Below, one piece after another: positions 1-11,055 of a DNA stretch of 64,000 nt; the stretch's first letter is position 1; every line of letters starts with the position of its first letter. Position numbers and translations under genes: made by a program. The stretch is from the NCBI RefSeq assembly GCF_002994745.2, contig NC_037093.1, positions 43,504,384 through 43,568,383 on the forward strand. The letters are read 5' to 3'. The stretch comes from Rosa chinensis. Lineage: Eukaryota; Streptophyta; Magnoliopsida; Rosales; Rosaceae. Below the pieces are notes generated by a model. The model was not told the DNA's origin. It saw only the letters and a list, made by a program, of their open reading frames with translations, and did no database searches.

Positions 1-1662
1 GAATGCTTTAATCGACGGATTGATATTAGTAGTGAAGTTTGGCTTGAATCTGGAAAGAAATGGAGATGTTGGTTTACTTGGGGTTTTCGGGTTTCGTTTT
101 AGAATCGTATTTATTTGTCGAATTGTTGTTTATGGAATAGAATTGTGTACAGGACGAGGTACTGACTCATCACTCGACGAGGATCCTTACACTTGGATAC
201 CACGTTAGCCGTATACTGTGAGTGGACTTTTATTTTCAAAGAATAATGCATGCAATTATTTTTCCCGAAATAATAATTTGTTTATCATTTTATTTATAGA
301 GCATAATATTTTGGTTTCGGATTTATTTTGATTTATTCATTGGTTTTCCATCATGATTTTCAGCTATGAATTTATTATGCTCGGATTTGGAGTTATGATT
401 TATTTTCGGGAATATGATTTAATTTTCGGAGATTAATTATGATTTATTTCAATTATGTTTCGGAAATGGATTTTGAGCATTCGATAGTTTATCTCCGATA
501 TTTGATTATTATTTGAAATTATGATTTATATGAGTTTCGACGAATTATTTTTCCGAAGTGAGTTCCGGAATTTAACATTGTATTTTATTCGTCGATTTTG
601 AGATTTCTGCTATATTATCGGACTTGAGGTTTTTGGAAGGATTGTTATATTTATTATTTCTCGCCTATTGGTTTATGAATTCGAGAATATTTGTCGTGCG
701 GAGCCACGTCAGTGATATATATTATTTTTCTCGTGAGATTTGGGGAAGCTTTATTAGTTTTTCGGTTTTCGTATGATTTTAACCCACCATACCTGGGTCG
801 TATTATTTTATTTCTAGCTAGCCTATTAGTACTTCTCCCCGCTTACTCTGTGTTTGTGGGTGAGTTGAGCAGAGCATGGGATGCTCAAGAGTGTGGGACA
901 CTCCGACCCGAGCCTAGGAGGCTCCCTTACTCGTATGGTGATGACTTCTTCCCCATACTCTATTGCTACTTGACTCGCAGGGCTAGTCTGATTTTTATTT
1001 AACCAGCTGGGCTGGTCTTATTTTTCTTGAGCATCGGAGTTTCAGTCTTTTTACTTAGTTGTTTGTGACTAGCGGGGCTAGTCAGTTTTCTTGAGCTGAA
1101 CTTCAATTGTTGCATGCATCGGTTTTTAATGAAATAAAAGTGGGAAAATATAAACTCCTTTACAATTACTTATTTTTGTCCACTCACACTAACGTTTTAT
1201 TTTATGTACTTTCCCCCAGCTGGGCCCTTCGGTTTCATTTGCCCAATATGCAGAGTAGCTGGTTTGGCATGGTAGGATTCGGGACATAGCATCTGCTGCT
1301 GTTGTTTTCATATTGTAGGTCAATCGTTGAACATACTTGTATTATGAATTCTTTTTCTCCTTTAGATTGCTCTAATAACCTATGGGACAAATGTTGTAAA
1401 GTTTGGGAGTTACCCTCATGTAATTTGATTATGTGTTATTGTTCCAGTTTTCAGTTGTTAATTGTGGAGTTGTTGTGATTTGGGGAGCAGGGCGGCTCCA
1501 GATGAATAAGGATGGTTTATTAGAAGTGTGAATGTGTTTTTATAGGTTTTGGGTAGTCCATTTTAGGGGTGACTCTGCCGAATTTTTGGTAGAGTTATTT
1601 CTAAGGTGGGCCCCACAGGGCCACCTCAGATTTCAGGGTGAAATTCGGGGCAGGTCCTGTCA
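1..1662 (+). mobile_element. 3' part of a Ty3-type LTR (window starts inside it)
   Basis: The stretch is T-rich and coding-free, with short words repeated around 'ggctagtc' and 'gctggtct'. It ends in a GC-richer tail (about 1480-1662) that finishes with the LTR-like terminus GGTCCTGTCA. The style resembles the long LTRs of chromoviruses. No partner LTR, primer site or coding region is visible, so this is either a solo LTR or the end of an element lying left of the window. The small ORFs at 691-1002 and 1107-1289 start at weak codons and match nothing I know. Confidence 0.4.
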
Positions 1663-2019
1663 GCTGCTCCTCCCCCATCGTCGTTCACCTCCTCCCCTTC
1701 ACACATACCACCCGTCTCCTCCTCTGCAACCACTACGGCGTCGTTTTCCCTCCCTGCCTCTTCAACCTTCCTAGAAGCCTCGCTTTTCACTCCTCTTCTT
1801 CTTACCCTCCCAATTGTCCACATGTTCGTCTCTCATTTCTCTCGTACATATCAAAATCAGACTTTGTTATCAAAATTAGTAATTTATTATCTGTTGGATC
1901 ATAATTCATATACATATTTGTGCCCTAAAACATGAAAATTATTTGTTCTCAAGTCCAATTTAATATTGACTAATTCAATTTCATGTTTTGTAGAAAGTCT
2001 TGACAAGAGAAGAAAAGAG
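1663..2019. other. no gene seen; C-rich then AT-rich spacer
   Basis: A C-rich part (1663-1800) is followed by AT-rich sequence. ORFs on both strands here are short and biased in composition only. I see nothing I can name. Confidence 0.4.
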
Positions 2020-3684
2020 TGAAATTCCGGCAAATTTTCCTTGCACCACCACTTTTGGCGGCACAAGAGGCGGTGCACCACCACTCACGGTGGTGCCATG
2101 TATTTTCCAGCCACATTCATGAAGGAGCAAGGAGGATGAGTACCATAGCATCCATGTCATTACATCCATTCACCATCATTCTATCTCAACCAAATTCTAA
2201 CCATTTTGGTTCCAATTCAACAAAACACTCTATTACCTAAAAGTCCATAATCATCATCAACACTCCAATATCCATTATGTTTTAGGTTTAATCATCATCC
2301 CTCACTCATCATTTCCTACTCCAACCTACACCATCACTCCCATGCCATTTTCCCTTAATTTTGGGATCTATTACCACTTTTCTACTCCACCTCCATGCTC
2401 CTTGCAAGTTGTGAGCAGCTTTTGCTTCACAACACCATTAGACACATCTCTCTCCATCTATTTAAGGATCCATTCTCTCAAGGAAGAAGACATCACCCAC
2501 ACTTGGCCACTACATCATTTTCTCTCTCTTTTCTCTACACAATCCACCACCATCTCCTCCACAAACCTCCATCTCCACCACTTCATTTCCCAACTACATC
2601 CCTACTCATAACATCTCATATATACCAAGCATCATCATCATCTCAAGTCTTGAAGAAGAAGTTCAAGGAAGAAGCTAGAGCACAAAAGGAGCCACCACAT
2701 TATCCTCATGACAAAGTTTCCATGATCAACTACTTCATCATCCTTCACTTGTGATCATCCCTAGTCATTTCTAAACTCTATCTTTTGATAGCTTAATGTT
2801 TTCCATTATGTTGATGCTAGTTTATGTAAATATGTGTGAGTTGTCTATTGTTGGGACTAGGGTTGAAAGCCCTAGCCAAACTTGTAATGAATTGATATTT
2901 GACTCTTATTTGTTGCAATTTCCATGATCATCTTCACATGCTAATTCAAGAAGTAAATGCTTGTATTTGAATCTAGCTAATTTGAATACTTTGCATTTGT
3001 CGTTACATGAACAATGTTTAGAGAGTAGCTAACTCTGAACATTAATAGCATGATAGCGCACTAGGTGTGTATGTGAGGGTAGTGAGTTAAAATCACCTAG
3101 ACCTAGGATTGGTTTGCTTTCTTGATTATCTAAACTCAAACCTTTATGCATCTAGGAGCAAGGAATTGATACTTATCCGGTAATAAAACTTGTTCTTGGG
3201 TAGTTAGTTTTGCACTTATCCTGTGGAAATTGATAAAATCAAAGGATTTTAGGCCTTAGTAGTCTTATCCGGATGCTAATAGGGTAATTGGATACTTGGG
3301 ATTGCATTACTTAGAGTTTGAACATCAATGCATGCAAGGGAGGCTATGGTGAACAACCTAAAGCTCTAACTTCCATCCATTCTATTACATCTAGTTTAGC
3401 ATAGCCTAGTTTACATTTCAAGTTTTTATTGTGTGTTCATTTGAGTTGAAACCATCTCCAACACCAAAATCAAACCACTACACCATCTTGCATATATTCA
3501 CCATGAACTTTGGTTCACTTGTGTGCCCTTGTTTGTGATTTGTACATTTGCATATTCATCTAGCACCCTTTAGGTTTTCCCTAGCTAGAGTGAGTTTTCC
3601 AATCCCTTGGGTACGATATCCCCTACTCATAATCCTTACACTATAATTTGGCCCTTATACTTGAGGGTGGCTATTTGGCTAACA
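2020..3684 (+). mobile_element. probable Ty3 (Athila/Tat-like) LTR remnant
   Basis: A long non-coding stretch. It has a TATA-like CTATTTAAGG at 2457-2466, a C/A-rich leader-like part after it, and a terminus ending GGCTAACA at 3684. Long LTRs of this style, with 'gggtacgatatcccc' and 'ggctaaca' near the end, are typical of Athila/Tat elements in my knowledge. No primer binding site follows and no partner is present, so a solo or truncated LTR is likely. The 5' edge is uncertain. The ORF at 2342-2754 is low-complexity and not convincing. Confidence 0.35.
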
Positions 3685-4068
3685 TTATCAAAATCAAAGC
3701 TTTGTTAGAATTGTAGAGCAGTACCTGTGGTTTTGTTTGATGGGTATTTTAGTCAGTGAGTTTGTGCATTGTGGTGTGTATTACAATTTCAATTATTTTT
3801 GAAAACAAGAAGCTCTAAAAATCGGATACGAAACTTGAAATAGTGAATAAAAGACTTGGTGTGGAAGAAAGTTGCAGAGAAAATTAGAGGTGAGATAGCT
3901 GAGGAAGTAGTAAAGATGAAGGATGCAATTGGGATTGTTCCGGGTTTAGCGGTTATTTTCATTCGTACTCTATATCTCATTTTTCTATGTTTTGGTCAAC
4001 GAATCTAATACCTTCATGCAATTACTATTTTGAGAACTCAGTTACATAAAGAGAACAAATTCTATCTG
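3685..4068. other. no gene seen
   Basis: Unremarkable AT-rich sequence. The minus-strand ORF at 3789-3980 has no recognisable domain. Confidence 0.4.
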
Positions 4069-5225
4069 GAGTGGTGCTAGAGACACCAAAATATTATACC
4101 AAATTTCAATCCCAAATGATGTGGCATTGCCACTTCATACATAGTTATTTCCAACATGTAATTATGTCAATTAATTTTCATTTATATAGTTTCCATTATA
4201 TATGCAATTACTTAATATTATATTAAATGAGAAAAATAATGTTTCCCTGCAATCCCAAAAATTGATCTTCAAATACCAGGGATATTCTCATATAACACCT
4301 GTCATCATCATCCTCATCTCATGCTGCTCAAAATTTGGAACTCAAGGGACGAAAAATTATCTACGATTTGAATAAATAAAAGGTCTTGGCGTATAAAAAT
4401 CCAAAATAAAGAAGATGATTACGAATAGGAAAATGCTTAAGATCCCAAAATGTTATACAAAAAACCTATACCAAAGAAGGTGGCATGTGCCACATTTTCA
4501 TCTTAATCCTAATAATTTCTCACATGTCTTCCTATTTTATTCTTTTTCATTTAAAATAAAAATCAACAATTAAAATTTATTTTGATAGAACACCTCCAGA
4601 GTCCTCCACAGTGAAGATGACCTGCCATAGCTATAGCCATGAAATCATGAATACAAGGACAAAATTATAGACAAGAATCCGATAAAACTGTCAAAGAATG
4701 GCAAATCATGCAAAGACACTTTACTATTCCTCCGGCCTCCGATCCAAAGCCAAGAATTCTTACTGCATCAGCATCTTTCGCACCCTTCCTCAAGTGCCTT
4801 AATCAATAGTTGAAGAATCGAAGGTCGATGCTTCTAATTTCTAAAGATGAACGTCATCTTAGTTAGATTACATGACTTGTTTAAGTTATGTTTAATTTTT
4901 TTTCTCTTCTCAAAAAAAAAAAATTTGTTTAATTTTTCAAGGCTGGGTATTTATAATCATCCACCTCTTTCTATACATCTGTGAACTGTTAAATTTGCAG
5001 AGTTATAGATTGCTTTGTTTGATCATCACGTCTTCCTTTTAGATAAGGAAGTTATTTAATTTTTTTTTTTTACTTTTTTAGGTTAATTGAAAATGAATAT
5101 TATTAGATAGATAATATGCTGCAAATTATTTAATTGAAGGTGATGACTGGATATATGCCATGTAGGATGCCACATCATTTGGTATTAGTTTTTTGTATAA
5201 TTTTTTGGTGTATGTAGCACTACCC
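4069..5225. mobile_element. non-autonomous TIR element
   Basis: The ends are inverted relatives of each other. The left end reads AGTGGTGCTAGAGACACC and continues through a word matching ACCAAATGATGTGGCAT. The right end, read on the other strand, starts GGGTAGTGCTACATACACC and passes through the same word. Inside, 4432-4500 is another copy of this type of terminus (ATGTTATAC, GGTGGCATGTGCC), which suggests nesting or a family relative. No transposase is present and I could not identify a clean target duplication. Mutator-like or hAT-like MITE are both possible. Confidence 0.5.
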
Positions 5226-6051
5226 TTATGAATATAGCAACCACAAGGCATAAATTAGCTTTGTAAATCATAATCACAAGGGATTATGATGAAAAACTGT
5301 GAGTTAGCTCTTAATAAAAGATTAAGAAAGATACAAATCAATACAGAAGTTAATTTAACTAACTTGTTTTGAAATTTGAATCCACTGGATTGGTTCAAGA
5401 AATTAAAAGAGAGAACAACAAATTTACTTATTTTTCTTCTTCTTTTTTTTTTTTTTTTTTTTTAAACAATAGAACAAAGAATTTACTGGTTGTGGATAGA
5501 TGGCTGCGATATATGGAGGATGAGTTTTGCATTTTTAGGGTTTATCAAGACATGAGTTTGCGCGCTTGTTGGATTGATTAACTTCACCTCATTTTGTTCT
5601 TCCGTTTTTAATATCTTAGAGATAAATAAATTAATTTAAATACATATTCTAAATATATAAAAAAAAATGACAGCTTGAATATTTTAGGTTCATTAGGGCT
5701 GATGTGGTCAATGCCATGCCATTTGGAATGGTTTTTTTGCATGGAATTTTGGGATCCAAAGCATTTTCCTTCTATCTGTATAATATCTATATTCTTCTTA
5801 AGATAATAGATTTTTTATACACAAGTCAAAACTAACATTTAGGACTAGGACTAAATATAACGTACAGTTGGATATAATTTGATATTAAAAATGTGTGTGT
5901 GTGTGTAAAGAAGAGAAATTTTATTATACACCTAATTTCCTAATCACATATTAGATTAAACCCACCTATTGGTATGCATATTTGATTTAGTGTATTCCTC
6001 CTCAATAGAATAGATATTTGAGATTTGCATTTTATTTTTGGGGTTTATGCT
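5226..6051. other. no gene seen; poly(T) tract and short (TG)n
   Basis: AT-rich spacer with a long pyrimidine/T tract (about 5431-5463) flanked by a near-duplicate 'gaacaa..aatttact', and a short TG repeat near 5893. 5974-6008 is closely repeated at 29418-29460, on the other side of the large nested insertion. Confidence 0.4.
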
Positions 6052-6067
6052 AGATAGAAGGTTATTT
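6052..6067 (+). repeat. target-site duplication of LINE-like copy A (left)
   Basis: AGATAGAAGGTTATTT here is repeated exactly at 29349-29364, directly after a poly(A) tract. The pair brackets everything between and shows that the retroposon was the first insertion at this locus. Confidence 0.85.
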
Positions 6068-6809
6068 CAATAGGTTTAGAGATATAATGACCTAGCTGCT
6101 CTGCTAGGGTTTCCTCGAAGACTCTTCTTCTTCGATAAAATTCTCAAAATTATGGTTGGTGCCACAAATGGGATCGCAGCGCTGTCCTTTCCCGACGTGT
6201 TTTACGTCAACCAGGGGCGTGCCAGTGGTTGTCTTTTTCTATTTTTCCTTCTCTTTGTACTTGCTGGTTGTAGCGTTGGAGGAGGCGTGATGGATCCGGA
6301 TTTGCGTTTGGGTCCTGCTGGGAGGATCGACGGAGGTGCCATCGATCCTTGGAGGTGGAGAGGGCTTCGACTACTAGGGTCTAGCGTCGTCAATTTCGGA
6401 GGCGTGGACGCCAGCGTTAGTGATTGGTTGGTTGCTAGGATGCAGGTGGGCAAGGTAGTCTGACTTCCAACTTCGTCCGACTGATGGAATCTGGAGTCTT
6501 GAGATGCCGAAGTTTCCCGACGAGGCACAGTGGGGGAAGTTTCTCGAAGACGATGCGAGCTCTCGGTGGTGGAGGCTTTGCAGCGGCTGTGCCGACTCAT
6601 TGCATTGGTAGCACTCTCTGGCATGACTGGGCTTGGTCGATGGAGGACAAGGGGACCGATGGTGATCCCGTCCGTTCTTCGCTGGCAGAGATGGTTTCGA
6701 AGTCTGGTGGTAATGACTGGGGCGATGTGGCTATTGATGACGGAGACAAAATGGCAGCATGGAAGGGGGAGATGGAGGTGGAGGTGGAGGTTGGTGCTGC
6801 GGCAACGTC
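6068..6809 (+). mobile_element. LINE-like poly(A) retroposon copy A, 5' segment
   Basis: This is the first 742 bases of a retroposon whose other 419 bases lie at 28930-29348, on the far side of the Tekay insertion. It is GC-rich and ORF-like (plus-strand frames such as 6152-6463 and 6484-6828) but has no reverse transcriptase, endonuclease or ORF1 motif, so it is non-autonomous or 5'/internally deleted. The 5' start 'ctctgctagggtttcctcg' resembles the start of copy C near 34170. Assignment to LINE rests on the poly(A) tail and 16-bp target duplication, not on protein homology. Confidence 0.65.
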
Positions 6810-6814
6810 GTTGT
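6810..6814 (+). repeat. 5-bp target-site duplication of Tekay element (left)
   Basis: GTTGT precedes the LTR start TGTCACGCCCC. The same GTTGT follows the other LTR end at 28925-28929. Removing the element and one copy rejoins the retroposon. Confidence 0.85.
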
Positions 6815-9521
6815 TGTCACGCCCCTGATTTTACACACATGAAAATCGACATATATAATCCCATAATTATACATGCGTGAATGTTCAGTCATCAATACAA
6901 ATACCTGGAACATCTTTCCTTTAAAATAAGTACATGCTGATGCCCTGAATCCATCCGAGTTAATATACACTAGCTCCATAGGGTTATATATTACACAAAT
7001 TTACGAATTAAATTGCCATCACAAAATAAAGCGTAAATGCTCCTCAGAGCTTACTACATAGCGGAAGTCATAACAATGGCAAAGCCAACAAAATTTGCTT
7101 CCTACCCGTTCAGCTGCCAACAAACTACCTCAGCTTCAGCCACTATTTTCCTGACCTGCACGATTAACCCCTACACCAAAAGAATGGTGCACCGGGTTTC
7201 CACACAACAAAACCCGGTAAGAGTAACTCATGAACATCAATCAACAACTCACACACATCAGCTAAAGGAAACCATGCAACCATGATTCCTTCTAACACTC
7301 CATAACCTTTCCATCTAAAGGACGACATAAATCACCGCTGTGATAATGTTCTATTTGCTAACTTAATCATCAAGAAGCAAATCAAGTCTCATCTAGACAA
7401 TAAAAGAAGAATACTCAAGGAATTCTACTTTAACTACATACTTATGAGTCTCCAGCAACCTCGACCATTACTCCCATAATCTATAATGGCAGACAGACTA
7501 TTGCTCTATTGAAATCGTAACCACTCGTCCGACTACGGACGTGATTACCTATTTCCTGCCTTGGTCACCATCTGCGACCTGTCACCATCTGTGACATGTG
7601 GTTTCTGACCCCGTCTGGTCTCAAAATCAACATTAAGGTCACCATCTGTGCTCTGTCACCATCTGTGACACATGATCTTCAGACCCCGTCTGGTCATGAA
7701 ATCAAACATCAAGGTCACCGTCTGCAACCTGTCACCATCTGTGCTCTGTCACCATCTGTGATATGTAATCTTCTTAGACCCTATCTGGTCTTAAAGTTAA
7801 ACGTTAAGTAAGTCGCAACCGACCTAAAAACGTTACAACATCTAGCTTCGGCTTTCCTAACCCTTGCTCACCATCTGTGACTCTTGGTACAAGGACCAAT
7901 ATATTTAAAATGAGTCACGCTTGACTCAAAAATGTAACATCAAGCTCAATACTTTTCAAATAATAGAAAACATCTTTTTCCACAATACTGTTCCTGAAAA
8001 GTCACATTCAACAATAATATGAACACCATCATGCATATTATTATTCATCACAATCATCCGCAAGGATATATATATTTCACGTAAATATATATATATACGT
8101 AGACATTCGCTCAGGAATGCCTACTAATACCAACTATAGTTTGCAGTTAAATGATTAACGCCAAAACAATAATGGTAATTCTGTTCATAAAGAACCTTGT
8201 GAGATTACTCACCTCGAACTCCTGCTGCGTCTTCAATAAAGCACAAAGCCACCAATTCACAAATAATCCTCCACTGTACTTCGTCAAGTACCTAATCACA
8301 TACGGTTCCAACTTAGTGACGATTCACATTTGATTTAAGTTTGAAACCCCTATTTTGAACTAAAATCCCCAAAGTGGCGCCAATCAAGGCAAAACCACAT
8401 CCGAGACCTCCCAAAGTCTCCGGAATACGTCCACGATCGATGTGACCAAACCACAAGTCGATCGGACGCTCGAATCCATACGGATCGAATAAATCGATCG
8501 GTATGAAACTGTAAAAATCATAACAATTTCATACGAACTCCAAAATTTGCATATTATATATCGAAACGCTCGTATCAACGACTAGAACATATATAATACC
8601 ACAAACAGTCCCTTACATGGCCGGAACACTGCCGGAACGCCGCCACAGGCGGTGGCGCACCGCCGCCGGCCAAAACTCAATATTTCACAAAACTCCCAAC
8701 ATCAAAAAGCTTCATCTAAGCATGCTTGTGAATTCTCATAACTAGCTCGAAGTCAGAAAACAAGCATAAAGGGTTGAAAACTACCTCACAAGCTTTGGAT
8801 TATTGCTCAAAATGAGTTGAACCGATTTCCACGTAAATCGATCAAAACAAACACCATAGATCGATCAGGAAGCCTATTTTGAACTCAACCAAGGAAGCAT
8901 GAAGCCATGAAGTCGCCGGAGTTGTGTTTTCCGGCCGGGTCCGAAAACGCTAACTGCACCGCCTTGCAGCGCCGCACACGGTGGATCTCGTCGCTAGAGA
9001 ACACCACAGGGATGACCGGACGGAGGAGGCGAACCAGCTGACCAAGTTTCACGGCCAGAGACCGCCGCAGTTCGCCGGAAAAGCCGGGTCGGGTCAGGTC
9101 AGTCGAAAAACTTCGACTCTGAAGGTGCAGACGAGAGAGAAGAGAGAGAGAAAAAAAGGCTTCCGGAAAAGGAAAGTGGGAATTATGAAAATAATTTCTG
9201 ATTTTCCACTTTTATACTAAAACGGAAACTTCTTCCGCTAGCCATAACTTTCTCATACGAACTCCGATTGACGCGTTCCGCATGTCCACGAACTCGTATC
9301 GACGCGCTCTACAACTTTTGTGAAGGAAATTTTCCGAGAATCCCAACATATAAAAAGTCAAACTTCACACGACCCCCTAAACTGTGAAATTCGAATAATT
9401 ATACGTACAAAAACTATTCCACTTCACATACAACCTGCGAATAAAGTACAATAACAAATATTCGTACAACTAGTCCATTATTAATTACCAAAATTAAATA
9501 ACAGAAAACCAGGTCATCACA
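6815..9521 (-). repeat. Tekay 3' LTR
   Basis: 2707 bp, bounded by TG..CA, and matching 26202-28924 end to end. It lacks the 18-bp stretch found in the partner near 26610. It contains the 'tcaccatctg' minisatellite (7565-7800) and a GC-rich inverted region (about 8620-8671). The open frames inside it are shared by both LTRs and are not genes. Confidence 0.9.
7565..7800. repeat. minisatellite in the Tekay LTR
   Basis: The word TCACCATCTG (with one TCACCGTCTG variant) recurs seven or eight times, interleaved with GACCCCGTCTGGTC-type words, giving an approximate 85-bp period. The same array is present in the partner LTR at about 26970-27205, so it predates the insertion. Confidence 0.7.
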
Positions 9522-9534
9522 GTCTACCCTCCTT
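9522..9534 (-). other. Tekay polypurine tract
   Basis: Read on the minus strand, the bases just before the 3' LTR are AAGGAGGGTAGAC. This matches the position and style of a chromovirus polypurine tract priming plus-strand synthesis. Confidence 0.75.
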
Positions 9535-9555
9535 AAAGGAATTTCGTCCCGAAAT

Positions 9556-10499
9556 TCACGCTTGCTCATCAACAAACAACTGTGGGTACTTCGCTCTCAT
9601 ATCCGATTCCAATTCCCAAGAAGCATCACCCTCGTCATGGTGACTCCACAATACCTTGACCAAGTCAACTTCCTTCCTTCGAAGTTGCTTTGTTGACCTA
9701 TCCAGAATACGAACAGGTTCAACAACAAAGGTCGTATCTGCATGCACCTCAATCGTACCAAAATCAATCACATGTGACTCATCCTGGACATACTTCATCA
9801 GCATAGACACATGGAACACATTATGCACGCCAGACATACCAGGAGGTAAGGCAAGCCTATAAGGCAAATCTCCTACCCTTTCCAGAATTTCAAAAGGTCC
9901 AACAAACCTTGGTGATAACTTCCCTTTCTTGCCAAATCTCACCACACCCTTCATGGGTGAGACCTTCAAGAACACATGATCACCCTCTTTAAACTCAACC
10001 TGTCTCCTTTTCAAATCTGCATAACTCTTCTGTCTACTCTGTGCTGTTCGAATCCTGTCCCTGATAATTGAAATCTTGTCAGTGGTCTCCTGCACAATCT
10101 CAGGACCCAATAACACCTTATCTCCCGCTTCTGCCCAGCAGATCGGAGATCTACATGGCCTACCATACAGGGCCTCATATGGTGCCATGCCAATACTGGA
10201 GTGATAACTGTTGTTGTAGGAGAATTCAATCAACGACATATGATCCTCCCAACTTCCCTTGAAGTCCAACACACAGGCTCTCAACATATCCTCCAACACC
10301 TGATTCACTCGCTCAGTCTGCCCATCAGTCTGAGGGTGAAATGCCGTACTCATATCTAAATTAGTTCCCATGGCCTTTTGGAAACCGCTCCAAAATTTAG
10401 AAGTGAACCGAGCATCACGATCAGAAACAATTGACACAGGCACACCATGAAGTCTCACGATTACCTCGATGTAAAGCTCGCACAACGTGTCAACCGAAT
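9556..10499 (-). pseudogene. Tekay integrase C-terminal half with chromodomain
   Basis: This is the downstream half of the integrase. It begins right at the Tat insertion site, so its frame enters from the target duplication. Visible motifs are the second catalytic Asp in SDRDARFTSKFW, the catalytic Glu in DGQTERVNQVLED, the GPFEIL region typical of the C-terminal domain, and at the end a chromodomain-like block (PVRILDR..LVKVLWSHHDEGDASWE). Chromodomains of this group are known to steer integration to particular chromatin. The N-terminal half lies 11.8 kb away at 22337-22817. Function as an integrase is lost because of the split. Confidence 0.85.
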
Positions 10500-10504
10500 A
10501 CGTC
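10500..10504 (+). repeat. 5-bp target-site duplication of Tat element (left)
   Basis: ACGTC, repeated at 22337-22341. Removing the element plus one copy restores the Tekay integrase reading frame across the site. Confidence 0.85.
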
Positions 10505-11002
10505 TGTACCTACATGTGCCAGAACGAGCATAATTAGCTATAATGAACCACGCTCATTGTACCGCCAGAGGTACCAACTCCCACCAAAGGAGCGACCTGC
10601 GAAGGCACGGCCAGGCAGGCTACCGTTTGAGCCCTGGACCGCCCCCAGATCACCGCTGACGCGCCGCGTCAAGATAGCATCAGAAGCTCCAGACGCTGGG
10701 AATCGAAGCACATCAGTCCCACATCGGAAACAAGAAGAAGATCAGCCTCTTCCTTAACTATAAAAGGTTCTCTCCTCTCTCCTCATTAATTACGCAATTA
10801 CTACTCATTTATTGTTATGCTGCGCATATACAGTGACTGACTTAGGCATCGGAGAAGTGAAGATCGCCCAACGCGGTCTCCCTCTGACGTCCTGTCTATC
10901 GTGTTGCAGCAAACAGGAATCACCTAATCCTAGGAGTAGGGGTCCGCCCGCCGGACCCGCGTTAAGCAAGGAATCGGGTACCGCCGGACTTGAGCATTAA
11001 CA
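10505..11002 (+). repeat. Tat 5' LTR
   Basis: Starts TGTACCTACATG and ends GAGCATTAACA. The partner is 21839-22336, of identical length. It contains a TATA box and a pyrimidine-rich leader after it. The small ORF at 10812-11000 lies inside the LTR and is not a gene. Confidence 0.9.
10759..10766 (+). promoter_or_regulatory. TATA box of Tat 5' LTR
   Basis: TATAAAAG followed by a CT-rich stretch, in the middle of the LTR. It is conserved at 22093-22100 in the 3' LTR. Likely core promoter for the element's RNA. Confidence 0.7.
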
Positions 11003-11020
11003 TTGGCGTCGTCTGTGGGA
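11003..11020 (+). other. Tat primer binding site
   Basis: TTGGCGTCGTCTGTGGGA follows the LTR end directly, the usual place for tRNA priming. The TGG start fits the complement of a tRNA CCA end. I cannot name the tRNA with confidence. Confidence 0.6.
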
Positions 11021-11055
11021 ACCCTTGAACAAAAGGTCATCCCGCCACAATCACC

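Noticed and set aside
6152..6880. Several overlapping ORFs as host genes
   Set aside because: They lie inside a retroposon with poly(A) tail and target duplication, overlap in several frames, and match nothing.
9556..10485. Minus-strand 309-residue ORF taken as a complete gene
   Set aside because: It is only the second half of the Tekay integrase; its apparent start is set by the Tat insertion.
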